From contig NZ_VISR01000046.1 in NCBI RefSeq assembly GCF_007827595.1, forward strand, positions 1-52,364: a stretch of 52,364 bases of DNA, written 5' to 3'. Below the pieces are notes generated by a model, which was given only the letters and a program-made list of their open reading frames with translations, was not told the origin of the DNA and ran no database searches. A program made the position numbers and the translations under genes. Each line of letters opens with the position of its first letter. Positions within the stretch are counted from its first letter, which is position 1. Of the stretch, positions 42,318-50,810 are shown one piece after another. Source of the stretch: Streptomyces sp. BK340. Its GTDB lineage: Bacteria; Actinomycetota; Actinomycetes; Streptomycetales; Streptomycetaceae.

Positions 42318-43453
42318 TGAGCGTCGTCGTCTCCCCCGCCGCGGTCCAGGACATCGCGGAACTGAGGCAGTTGTACTTCGAGGTGTACGGGCACGGGTAC
42401 CCGGTACCGCTCGGCAGTGACCCGGCCGTCATGCGCCGCCTGATCACCGACGGCACCGCGCACTGGCTCACCGCCCGCACACACCGCGGCGGCCTCGTCG
42501 GGTCCGCCGTCGTACAGACCGATCCGAGCAGCCGCATCGGCAAGCTCGTCGGACTCGCCGTGCATCCCGGCCACCGGGGCGGCGGGTTGGCTTCCCTGCT
42601 GACCGGCGCAGTCTGTGAGGAAGCGTTCGCCACCGGCCGCCTCGACTCGGTGTACGCCACCGTCCGCGTCGTCACCGAGGGCCCCCAGCACGTCGTCGTA
42701 CGCAACGGCTTCCGGCCGCTCGGCCTGATGCCCAACGCGGTCGAGGTCGAGGGCTGCGAGAACCTCGCGCTGTTCGCCCGATACGCCGACGGAGTGCTGG
42801 ACCGCCGCAGCCCCGTCGAGCATGTGCCGGAACGGCTGTCGGCGCTGCTGAGCGCCGCCTCCGGCGGCATCGGCGTCGACTACGGCGCCACCGGGCTCGT
42901 CCCCGGTGGCGGTGCGGCGCGCGCCACCGCGGCTGCCGCACCGATCGAGCTGATCAACGCCCCGGCCTTCGTCCGCCGCCGCTTCCTGGAACGGTTTCCC
43001 GAGGCGGGCGACCGCTTCTTCCCGCTGCACACCCCGAACGCACTCCTGGTGGCAGCCGACGGCGGCTTCGAGGCGTACGCCGACCTCGACCCGGTGGCGG
43101 GAAGCTGCGCGCTGGTCGCCGTCCATCCGCGCCCGGCCGCGGTGAGCGGCGCGCTGGAGGCGCTGATGACCAAGGCCGCCCAGGCCGGCGCGGACTACGC
43201 CGAGACGCTGCTCCCACTGGCCGACACCGAGGCCTTGGAGGTCTATCTCGCCTCGGGGTTCGTGCCGAGCGCGGTCTATCCCGCCATGCGCCGCATCCAC
43301 GACCGCTTCCACGACTACGTGGTGCTGTCCCGCACCAGCCGCCAGATCGACTTCCGGACGGCGGTCGTCAGTCCCTTGCTCCAGCCGTACCTCGGCGCCT
43401 ATCTGAGCGCCTGGACCGCCACCTACCTGCCCCTTCACGAGGTGTCCCGATGA
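42317..43453 (+). CDS. Tandem GNAT-type acyltransferase
   Basis: A 378-residue protein. Residues 1-170 form a clear GNAT domain: VVSPAAVQDIAELRQLYFEVYG, then LVGLAVHPGHRGGGLASLL with the acyl-CoA loop (H-P-G-H-R-G-G-G) at about residues 83-90. The C-terminal half (about 215-378) looks like a second, weaker GNAT fold with ALVAVHPRPAAVSGALEALM and LEVYLASGFVPSAVYPAMRR, in which the coenzyme A loop is degenerate. Tandem GNATs of this length act on amines or as acyl carriers. ATG 42317 overlaps the MFS stop. The operon context suggests that it acylates an intermediate or a product. Confidence 0.82.
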   Translation: MSVVVSPAAVQDIAELRQLYFEVYGHGYPVPLGSDPAVMRRLITDGTAHWLTARTHRGGLVGSAVVQTDPSSRIGKLVGLAVHPGHRGGGLASLLTGAVCEEAFATGRLDSVYATVRVVTEGPQHVVVRNGFRPLGLMPNAVEVEGCENLALFARYADGVLDRRSPVEHVPERLSALLSAASGGIGVDYGATGLVPGGGAARATAAAAPIELINAPAFVRRRFLERFPEAGDRFFPLHTPNALLVAADGGFEAYADLDPVAGSCALVAVHPRPAAVSGALEALMTKAAQAGADYAETLLPLADTEALEVYLASGFVPSAVYPAMRRIHDRFHDYVVLSRTSRQIDFRTAVVSPLLQPYLGAYLSAWTATYLPLHEVSR

Positions 43454-44616
43454 ACCCCCATCTCGCTCCTGTCGAGGTCCCCGACCCGGCGGCGCTCGGC
43501 CACGTGCAACGGCTGTGCGACCTGGCGGAGCCGTACGCGGCCGGCGTCGGCACCGACGAGCTGTTCGCCGCGGCGATGGCCGAGTCCCATGCCTGGCACG
43601 CCCAGCGCTCCGCGTTCTACGCCGCCCTGCTCCAGGACGTGCCCGAGGTCCCGGCGCCCACGGTCGGCGACGGAGTGCGCACCCCCCTGGTGCCCGCCGC
43701 CTTCTTCAAGCGCCACGAGGTGCTCTCCGTCCCTCGCGAGGAGGTGTTCCTGCACCTGACCTCCTCGGGCACCACGGGCCAGAAGTCGCAGATGTTCTTC
43801 GACGAGTGGACGATCCGCTCGGCGCAGCGCATGGTGGCCCGGATCTTCGACCACTACGGCTGGATCACTCCCGACCAACCGGTCAACTACCTGCTGTACA
43901 GCTACGAGCCGGCGCCGTCGCTGAAGCTGGGCACGTCGTTCACCGACAACTACCTCTGTGACTTCGCCCCGGCCCGGCACACCATGCACGCGCTGCGGCA
44001 CACCGGCTCCGGCCACGAGTTCGATGTGCACGGCTGCATCGCGGCGCTCCAGCGCTACGCCAACGACGACGTGCCGGTGCGCATCCTGGGCTTCCCGGCC
44101 TTCCTGTACTTCACCCTGGAACGGATGAGGGCCATGGGTCTGCCGCCGCTACGCCTGCCCGAGGGATCACTGGTGGTGCTCGGCGGCGGCTGGAAGGGCC
44201 ATGCCGACCGGCAGATCGGCAAGGCCGTGTTCTACGCCGAGGTCACCGACCGCCTCGGCATCCCGGGCGACCGTGTCCGGGACACGTTCGGCTCCGTCGA
44301 GCACTGCGTGCCGTACGTCGAGTGCGCACACCATCGGCTGCACGTGCCGGTGTGGTCGCGCGCCGCGGTCCGCGACACGGCGACGCTGCGTCCGTTGCCG
44401 TACGGAGAGCGCGGCTTTCTTCACCTGGTCAGCCCTTACATCACCGCTGTTCCGGCGCAGAGCGTCGTGATGGGCGACCTCGCCTCGCTGCACCCGGGCG
44501 AGGACTGTCCCTGCCCGCTGTCCACCGACTGGTTCACCGTGCACGGCCGTGCCGGAGTGAGCCGCAACCGCAGTTGCGCGGTCGCCGCCGCCGAACTGAT
44601 GAAGGGAATGTCGTGA
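43450..44616 (+). CDS. LuxE-like acyl-protein synthetase
   Basis: A 388-residue protein of the LuxE family, which activates a free fatty or other carboxylic acid as acyl-AMP and then holds it as a thioester. The AMP-binding loop LTSSGTTGQKSQM lies at about residues 103-115. It also has NYLLYSYEP, FTDNYLCDFAPA, ILGFPAFLYFTLERM, LGGGWKGHADRQI and DTFGSVEHCVPYVEC. Near the C-terminus, HGRAGVSRNRSCAVAAAEL holds the conserved Cys (376) corresponding to the acylated cysteine of LuxE. All catalytic elements are present, so it should be active. It is coupled by 4-nt overlaps to the genes on both sides. Confidence 0.92.
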   Translation: MNPHLAPVEVPDPAALGHVQRLCDLAEPYAAGVGTDELFAAAMAESHAWHAQRSAFYAALLQDVPEVPAPTVGDGVRTPLVPAAFFKRHEVLSVPREEVFLHLTSSGTTGQKSQMFFDEWTIRSAQRMVARIFDHYGWITPDQPVNYLLYSYEPAPSLKLGTSFTDNYLCDFAPARHTMHALRHTGSGHEFDVHGCIAALQRYANDDVPVRILGFPAFLYFTLERMRAMGLPPLRLPEGSLVVLGGGWKGHADRQIGKAVFYAEVTDRLGIPGDRVRDTFGSVEHCVPYVECAHHRLHVPVWSRAAVRDTATLRPLPYGERGFLHLVSPYITAVPAQSVVMGDLASLHPGEDCPCPLSTDWFTVHGRAGVSRNRSCAVAAAELMKGMS

Positions 44617-47117
44617 CCACCTCCGCACTTCACCTCTGGCAGGGCGAGTTCATCGACGACGCCGAGGCCGGCCGACGGCTCGCCGGGCTGGCGGAGTTGA
44701 CCGGGCGGGTCCTGGCACGTCCGCTGCCCACCGACGTGGTGCTCGGCGCCTGCGCCAACGTCAGCCTTGACCTGGCCGATCCCGGCTCCGACCTGTACGG
44801 CCGGCTGGCCGGGCAGCTGACCGCCGTCGAGGCCGCGGCCACCTTGGCCGAGCTGGCCGGCGCACTCACCCGGCAGGCGCTGGAACGCAAGCTGCGCCGG
44901 GAACTGGGCGGGCTGCGGCCGGAGCGGCTGACCCGGCCGGACGGCCGCGAGACGGTGTACGAGTCCTGGGCGCCCGTGGGCCTGCTGGTGCACATCGCAC
45001 CCGGAAACGCTGCCGCCGTGGCACCGCTGAGCGTCGTCGAGGGCCTGCTGGCGGGCAACGTCAACGTCCTGAAGACCAGCAGCTCCGACACGTCACTCGC
45101 CCAGGACCTGCTCGCAGCCCTCGGAGCCGCCGACCCGACCGGGCTGATCTCCGAGCGCGTGGTGGCCCTGCGCTTCCCCTCGTCGCGGCAGGACTGGATC
45201 CAGGCGCTGTGCGGGCAGGCCGACGCCATCGCCGCCTGGGGCGGAGAGGACGCCATACGCGCGGTGAGCGACATCGCACCGCCGGGCTGCCGGGTCGTCG
45301 AGTGGGGGCACCGCATCTCCTTCGCCTACCTGACCCGGGAAGCAGCGACCGACGACCGCACACTCGACGCGCTCGCCGAGGATGTCTGCCGCTTCGAACA
45401 GCAGGCGTGCTCCAGCCCCCAGGTGATCTATCTCGACACCCCGGACGCCGACGACGTCTTCGCGTTCGCCGGGCGGTTCGCCGAGCGGCTGGCGAAGGTG
45501 TCCGACGACCTGCGCGCGCCACTGCCCGGACCGGCCGAGCAGGCGGAGATCACCACCGTGCAGCAGCTGGCCCGGCTCGAACAACACCTCGGCCTCACCC
45601 GCGTGTTCGCCGCCGACGACGGTTCATGGCGGGTCATGGCGGACACCCGGCCGGCGCTCGACGCCTCCCCGCTGCATCGCAGCGTCTGGGTGAAGCCTCT
45701 CCCCCGGCACACGGTCACGGCGACGCTGCGGCCGATGCGCCGCTATCTGCAGACCGCGGCCGTGGGCGGCAGCCCGGCCGACGTGGCCGAGCTGTCACGC
45801 GCCCTCTTCGCCGCGGGGGTCACCCGGGTCACCCCGGTCGGCTCGATGCTGGAGGGCTACGAGGGTGAACCGCACGACGGGGTCTACGCGTTGCAGCGCT
45901 ACAGCCGTCGGGTGAGTGTGCGCGCACCGGGCGATGCGTTCCGCACCGTCGCCTGCCTGGACGACCTGGTGGCGCCCCCGGTCCTACCCCCGGCGCCCAA
46001 GGCGCCGCTGCTCGGCAAGGAAGGCGTGCAGCGCGCTCTCGTCTCGCTGGACCCGCGCCACGCCCACCTGTACTTCCGCAGCGGGGGCTCCACGGGCACG
46101 CCCGCCCTGTCGGTGTTCACCTGCGACGACTACGACAACCAGATGCGCGCCGCAGCCGACGGGCTGCTCGCCGCCGGCTTCGACCCGGCACGTGACCGGG
46201 CGGCCAACCTGTTCTACTGCGGCGGGATGTACGGGAGCTTCATCAGCTTCTTCTCCATTCTGGAACGCCTGAACGCCACCCAGATCCCGATGGCCGCAGG
46301 TCCCGACCACGCCATGACCGTCGAGGCACTGGTCACCCACGGGGCGGACACCCTCTTCGGCATGCCGTCCTACTTGTGGCAGCTGTTCCACGCCGAGGCG
46401 GACCGGCTGTGTGCGTACGGCGGGATCAGGAAGGTGTTCTACGGCGGCGAGCACTTCACTCCCGAGCAACGCCGGGTACTGACCGAGGAGTTCGGTGTCG
46501 AGGTCATCCGTTCCGCCGCGTACGGCAGCACCGATCTGGGGCCGCTGGGATACCAGTGCACGGCGGGTGAGGGGTCGGTCCACCATGTGCTGACCGATCT
46601 GCACACGCTGGAGATCCTCGATCCGCACACGGACCGGCCGGTGAAACCGGGCGAGCCGGGACGGCTGGTCTTCACCTCCCGGGCCCGTGCCGGACAACGT
46701 CTGGAGCGCTACGAGATCGGTGATCTGGGCCGAACGGTGGAGGGACCGTGCGCGTGCGGCAGCCACGTGCCGAGGCTGGAACTGCTGGGGCGCTACGGCG
46801 ACGTCGTGCGTGTCGGCACGTACTTCGTCAACTACCGGCGCATCCTGCGGGCCGCACAGGAACGCCTCGGCTACCACGGTGAGATGCAGTTGCTGGTCGC
46901 GCCCGGTTCCGGCCGCGAAGTGCTGACCGTCCGGCTCGACGAGCAGTACGCGAGCGACCCCGAGGCAGCGCGGGAGGCCCTCCTCGCCGAGGTGACGGAG
47001 CTGGCCTCGGCCGGTGCGGAGGGTCTGCTGGCCTTCGCCGTGGAGACCGTGCGGAGGGAGACGTTCGAGCGCACCTCCACCAGCGGCAAACTGCGGACGG
47101 TCGTCGACCTGCGCTAG
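44613..47117 (+). CDS. LuxC-like acyl reductase fused to a PaaK-like adenylating domain
   Basis: An 834-residue fusion. The N-terminal 470 residues are a LuxC fatty acyl reductase: VGLLVHIAPGNAAAVAPLS and NVLKTSSSDTSLAQDLL (NADP-binding region), WGGEDAIRAV, and FEQQACSSPQVIYLD with the acyl-enzyme Cys at residue 266. The rest is a full adenylate-forming domain of the PaaK type: LYFRSGGSTGTPALSVFT (phosphate loop at about 489-496), FYCGGMYGSFISFFSIL, TLFGMPSYLWQLF, KVFYGGEHF, SAAYGSTDLGPLGYQ and RYEIGDLGRTVEGPCACGS. The enzyme could activate an acid and reduce the thioester on the same chain. The GTG start at 44613 overlaps the luxE-like stop. Confidence 0.93.
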   Translation: MTTSALHLWQGEFIDDAEAGRRLAGLAELTGRVLARPLPTDVVLGACANVSLDLADPGSDLYGRLAGQLTAVEAAATLAELAGALTRQALERKLRRELGGLRPERLTRPDGRETVYESWAPVGLLVHIAPGNAAAVAPLSVVEGLLAGNVNVLKTSSSDTSLAQDLLAALGAADPTGLISERVVALRFPSSRQDWIQALCGQADAIAAWGGEDAIRAVSDIAPPGCRVVEWGHRISFAYLTREAATDDRTLDALAEDVCRFEQQACSSPQVIYLDTPDADDVFAFAGRFAERLAKVSDDLRAPLPGPAEQAEITTVQQLARLEQHLGLTRVFAADDGSWRVMADTRPALDASPLHRSVWVKPLPRHTVTATLRPMRRYLQTAAVGGSPADVAELSRALFAAGVTRVTPVGSMLEGYEGEPHDGVYALQRYSRRVSVRAPGDAFRTVACLDDLVAPPVLPPAPKAPLLGKEGVQRALVSLDPRHAHLYFRSGGSTGTPALSVFTCDDYDNQMRAAADGLLAAGFDPARDRAANLFYCGGMYGSFISFFSILERLNATQIPMAAGPDHAMTVEALVTHGADTLFGMPSYLWQLFHAEADRLCAYGGIRKVFYGGEHFTPEQRRVLTEEFGVEVIRSAAYGSTDLGPLGYQCTAGEGSVHHVLTDLHTLEILDPHTDRPVKPGEPGRLVFTSRARAGQRLERYEIGDLGRTVEGPCACGSHVPRLELLGRYGDVVRVGTYFVNYRRILRAAQERLGYHGEMQLLVAPGSGREVLTVRLDEQYASDPEAAREALLAEVTELASAGAEGLLAFAVETVRRETFERTSTSGKLRTVVDLR

Positions 47118-47400
47118 CCGGTCGCCTTGTGGGCGACGGACATCACTCCGTCGTCCATGAGGGCTCTCGCATGCATCAACGGGGCGAAGATGGATGCGCG
47201 GCTGGTGGCCCGGCCCGGGCGAGGAAGCTCAACAGACCCCACCGTTGGTGCGTCGAGGGTTCGAGAGGTAGCGGACCGGTACAGCCAGCCCTGCCGAAAG
47301 TGTCGCGCCCAGGCCAGGCGGTGCGGCGTGAGCGGGGTGCATCGGTGCCCACCGCCGGAATGCGGGCTCAGGACGCCTCGGGATCAAGCCGCTCGGTCGT
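47114..47400 (-). pseudogene. C-terminal fragment of an unidentified protein, tail-to-tail with the operon
   Basis: A minus-strand frame whose stop overlaps the last operon stop reads APLMHARALMDDGVMSVAHK near its end and HFRQGWLYRSATSRTLDAPT upstream. It has good coding bias and no start codon. A second minus-strand frame ends at about 47367 with GDLVVMDEITTERLDPEAS. They may be one gene split by a frameshift. The family was not recognised. Confidence 0.4.
47134..47153 (+). terminator. Possible operon terminator
   Basis: CGACGGA (47134-47140) and TCCGTCG (47147-47153) form a perfect 7-bp stem with a 6-nt loop, 17 nt past the last operon stop. A second, competing 6-bp hairpin starts at 47121. 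Confidence 0.45.
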
Positions 47401-47997
47401 GATCTCGTCCATCACGACGAGGTCACCGCCAAGGCTCACTCCGGGCGGACCCGAGCCCGCCGTTTCCGCATGGGAAGCCGAGCGCGGACCCGGCCCGGGT
47501 TTTCCGGGTCGGGGGTCGGGCGACCTGGCCACCGATGCCGGAGCTCCCTACGGGAACGGCCCGCAGGCCGACCGCCACCTGCCCTGGTCCGCGCCGAGAG
47601 ATCCGCCGTCTCGACCCTGGCCACGGTGGTTGACGCTGTTGGCGGCGGACCCGTGACCGGCCACTTTGATCCCCGGCAGGGGGACACGTTCGGCTGGTGC
47701 TCCATCGGACTGCTCGCCGACATGGCCGTACTCCTCCTGCTCTTCCCGCTCTTTCGCGCCATGAATGGCAAGGCGGCCACGGCCGTCTTCGTGGGCGCTC
47801 CAGACACCGGCCGGGCCCACGCAGCAGCGACGAGAGAATCAGCCACATCGGACGAGCGTCCGCGCCGTTTAGAACTGAGATCACCGGCCAGCACGGCGAA
47901 GGGCTCACGAGCGACGGCAACACCCCCGCTTGCACAGGCGGCATGCTCATTCAGCAGGCCTCGCTCCCCCGTCGATGGCCACGGGGCATCGGCACGG
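47401..47997. other. Gene-poor region
   Basis: About 600 bp. A plus frame near 47660-47770 has a hydrophobic run (IGLLADMAVLLLLFPLF) but no clear start, ribosome site or conservation. Nothing is supported here. Confidence 0.35.
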
Positions 47998-49446
47998 TCA
48001 GTGCTCTGTGCCGGTTTCCGCGCCATGAGCGTCGTGTTCGGATTTGGGGGGTACGCATCGCCATGCGAGGCCTGCGGCGGTCAGGTAGGCGAGTGCACCG
48101 ATGCCCATACTGACCCGGATTCCCTGACCGTAAGTGGCAGCAGTGGCGAGCAGGGTGCCGCCGAGGGCCACGCCGGTTGCACTGCCCACCTGGCGGGTGG
48201 TGTTGAAGAGAGCGGAAGCGGTCCCCGCGTACGCCGGGGGTGCGGCTCCCATCACCGTGGAGGTCGTGCCGGTGAGTGCGAAGGAGGTGCCGAATCCTGT
48301 TGCCATCATGGGGGCGATGAGCAGTGGGTAGGCGGGGTCGGCTCCAGCCATGGTCCAGCCGGCCAGGCCCGTGGCGGCCAGGAGCATGCCGACGATTACC
48401 AAGGGCCGGTCTCCGGTACGGCGGGTCAGTCGTGCGGACAGGACGGAGGCGAACATGGTCATCGCTACCGCGGGGAGCAGCGCAAGCCCGGTGTCGAGTG
48501 CGCTGAAGCCGCGCTGATGCTGGAAGTAGAGGCTGGCGGTGAACACCATGCCGTAGAAGCCGAAGTTGAACAGCAGTCCGATGGCGGTGGCGCCGACCAG
48601 AGCGCGCGAACCCAGCAGGTTCAGCGGCACGGCTGGAGAGGCCGCCAGCCGTTCGCGGATGACGAACGCCGCGGCAGCCAGCACGGAAAGGCTCACCCCG
48701 GCGAGGACCACCGGAGCAGTCCAACCGCGTCGTCCGGCCTCGTTGAGCGCGGCCGTCACGGAGGCCACTGCCGTCACCACCGCACTCTGCGCAGGCCAGT
48801 CGAAGGCACGGGAGACCAGCCGGGAGGAGGGCTCCACATGGCGCAGCGTCAGTACCAGGCAGGCGATACCGACGGGCAGATTGATCAGGAACACCCATCG
48901 CCAGCCCACCGTGGATACCAGCAGCCCGCCCAGCAGCGGACCGGCGGAGGCTGCGATACCGGCCATGGCTCCCCACAGGCCGAACGCCCGCGAACGAGCG
49001 GCCGGATCCGGATACGCCTGCCGAAGCAATGCCAGCGAGCCGGGCACGATCATCGCCGCCCCGAGTCCCTCCACCAGTCGGGCCGCGGTCAGGAAGGGAG
49101 CACTCGGCGCGAGAGCGCAGGCGGCGGAGGACGCCGTGAACACGACCACACCCGTGCAGAAAATCCGGCGGTTTCCCAAGCGGTCACCCAGCGCACCGCC
49201 CATCAGCAGGAAACCGGCGAAGACCAGGGTGTATCCGTCGGTGATCCATTGGAGGCCCGTGACAGATGCCGACAGTTCCCGGCCGATGACCGGCACCGCG
49301 ACGCTGATGACCGTCACATCCAGGATCACCATGAAGTACCCGGCGCATACAGCAAGCAGCGGGACCAAGGACCGCGCCCTGTACCGTCTGCCCGGATGAC
49401 CAGGGGAGGCGGAGGCTCCTCCGCCGACAGATTCTGCGAACGCCAT
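47998..49446 (-). CDS. DHA2-type MFS drug exporter (EmrB/QacA-like)
   Basis: A 482-residue protein with about 14 membrane helices of the DHA2 drug:H+ antiporter family. It has an early VILDVTVISVAVPVIGREL helix with the membrane Asp of motif D1, LQWITDGYTLVFAGFLL, the GDRLGNRR motif A loop, and the GSLALLRQAYPDPAARSRAFGLWGAMAGIAASAGPLLGG motif C region, given in parts (GPLLGG). Start: ATG 49446, ahead of the conserved RSLVPLLAVCAGYF; an earlier in-frame ATG at 49491 has no support. A member of this family usually exports antibiotics, dyes or siderophores. No regulator (TetR/MarR) is adjacent. Confidence 0.92.
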   Translation of the reverse strand: MAFAESVGGGASASPGHPGRRYRARSLVPLLAVCAGYFMVILDVTVISVAVPVIGRELSASVTGLQWITDGYTLVFAGFLLMGGALGDRLGNRRIFCTGVVVFTASSAACALAPSAPFLTAARLVEGLGAAMIVPGSLALLRQAYPDPAARSRAFGLWGAMAGIAASAGPLLGGLLVSTVGWRWVFLINLPVGIACLVLTLRHVEPSSRLVSRAFDWPAQSAVVTAVASVTAALNEAGRRGWTAPVVLAGVSLSVLAAAAFVIRERLAASPAVPLNLLGSRALVGATAIGLLFNFGFYGMVFTASLYFQHQRGFSALDTGLALLPAVAMTMFASVLSARLTRRTGDRPLVIVGMLLAATGLAGWTMAGADPAYPLLIAPMMATGFGTSFALTGTTSTVMGAAPPAYAGTASALFNTTRQVGSATGVALGGTLLATAATYGQGIRVSMGIGALAYLTAAGLAWRCVPPKSEHDAHGAETGTEH

Positions 49447-49544
49447 GCCCCGACTCCCATCCCCGTACCAGCGCCCTGCAGCAAAGGCCACAGTAATAGG
49501 GGGAACCGGACATTTCTCCTTTACCTCGACGACAACACTTCGTG

Positions 49545-49690
49545 ATGCTCGCGTTTCTGGTGGTGTTGACGCGGGCGTTGCTGCTGCTTCTTCATCGTCA
49601 GATCGACCAGTTCTCTGGCCGTCGCGGGGAGATCGTCGGTGCTTGCACGATGCGGTTCCAGATCTTCCGGACTTCGTTCACCGTGAGAGG
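49545..49690 (-). pseudogene. Transposase C-terminal remnant
   Basis: A minus-strand frame reads LLPLTVNEVRKIWNRIVQAP and then, after a frame change, MKKQQQRPRQHHQKREHHE. This resembles the ending of a Streptomyces transposase in which L.PLTVNEVRRL is followed by a WxRRHQxRARxxHYxRR tail. Only about 45 codons remain. Confidence 0.4.
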
Positions 49691-49817
49691 GAGAAGATCT
49701 GGTCTCGCACCGGGCGCGGAGCCCCTTTTGGGGAAGCGCGGCGGAGGACGACCAGGAAAGCAGCGGCGGGCGTGGACAGGGTGATGTGCCGATACCACGA
49801 TGTGTCCGTTGGCCCGC

Positions 49818-50618
49818 CTACGACCCGCTGCGGAAGAAGCCAGACCCCAGATCCCCGACAATGGCGTCGAGTGGATGCCCACTCACGATGAACGGTCCGC
49901 TCCATGGCGCGCTCAGCGCGAAGAGCAGGGCCAGGCTGAGCCCGACCACGCTCCCAATGCCCGTGATGAGCAGTGACGTTCGCAGGCTGCTGCGGAAGGT
50001 CAATGCGCCTGCGTTCACGATCAGGGCCAGTCCGCTGACCACGAGTGTGATGACGTAGAGCGCGGGAACGTCCCGAGAGGCGGCCGCGACACGAGCGCGC
50101 CGGCTGCTGGTGAGGCCGTCCAGAGAAGCCAGCAATTCCGTACTCGTCGGGGATCCAAGCTCGGGCCGAGCCGCCTCGGTGCGCACGTTCCGCTCCAGCT
50201 TTGCGATGGCGCGAGCGGTGGGTGGATCGTCACCGGACGCCGCTGCCGCGCCCTTCCACTCCCTGGCTCGTGTGGTCTGCAGGTAGTCCCGCAGCGCCAT
50301 ATGGATCGGCTCCGACTGCACCCGCGGACTTGTCGCCGCCCACGCCAGGCGGGATGCTGCGGCTGCCTCGTCGCTCACCAAGCCCTCCGCAGCACGCAGG
50401 TAGCCGGCCTCACTGGCCAGTGAGAGGGCCGCAAAGATCGCGAAGGCGGCGCCGAGTGTGGGCATCAAGGGCATGGCGATCTGCGGTACCCGTTCCTGTT
50501 CCCCGGCCGGTACCAGCGCCCGGACGCCGACCCGCGCCAGGGCCGCGACCAGCAAAGCGAGCAAGAGCCAGCCCGCGACCAGCACCACGGCCGGCAGCGA
50601 GGTCAACCAGTCCACCAC
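49818..50618 (-). CDS. DUF4239-type membrane protein
   Basis: A 266-residue protein with two membrane helices near the N-terminus (about 8-30 and 48-66), a cytoplasmic/periplasmic helical domain and two more helices towards the C-terminus (about 188-207 and 215-237). The pattern LVSDEAAAASRLAWAA, then LRDYLQTTRAREW, SRRARVAAASRDVPALYVITLVV and FRSSLRTSLLITGIGSVVG fits the DUF4239 (bestrophin-like) family of actinobacteria. An ion-channel role has been suggested for the wider bestrophin-like group but not for this one. The start at 50618 gives a plausible first helix (WLTSLPAVVLVAGWLLLALL). Confidence 0.85.
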   Translation of the reverse strand: MVDWLTSLPAVVLVAGWLLLALLVAALARVGVRALVPAGEQERVPQIAMPLMPTLGAAFAIFAALSLASEAGYLRAAEGLVSDEAAAASRLAWAATSPRVQSEPIHMALRDYLQTTRAREWKGAAAASGDDPPTARAIAKLERNVRTEAARPELGSPTSTELLASLDGLTSSRRARVAAASRDVPALYVITLVVSGLALIVNAGALTFRSSLRTSLLITGIGSVVGLSLALLFALSAPWSGPFIVSGHPLDAIVGDLGSGFFRSGS

Positions 50619-50810
50619 ATCACCTACAACGCGTTCCCGCGAGCGTCACTCGGCGGGCGTCACATGTCCCCCGCGGCTTGGAGCTCCTCGTCGATCACCT
50701 GCAGCCAAGTTGCATGGTCACAGGTCGAAGCCCTCCACGCTCGCGCCGCCCGGCACATCACCCCGCGGCTTCGACCGAACAGCCGAATACTCCAGCACGA
50801 GCGGCATCGA

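Noticed and set aside
43450..47117. Bioluminescence operon
   Set aside because: LuxE- and LuxC-like genes are present, but no luciferase (luxA/luxB), no luxD thioesterase and no flavin reductase lie in the operon or nearby.
47470..49545. Plus-strand open frame of nearly 700 codons across the DHA2 exporter
   Set aside because: The minus strand has an unmistakable 14-helix DHA2 transporter; the plus reading is low-complexity.
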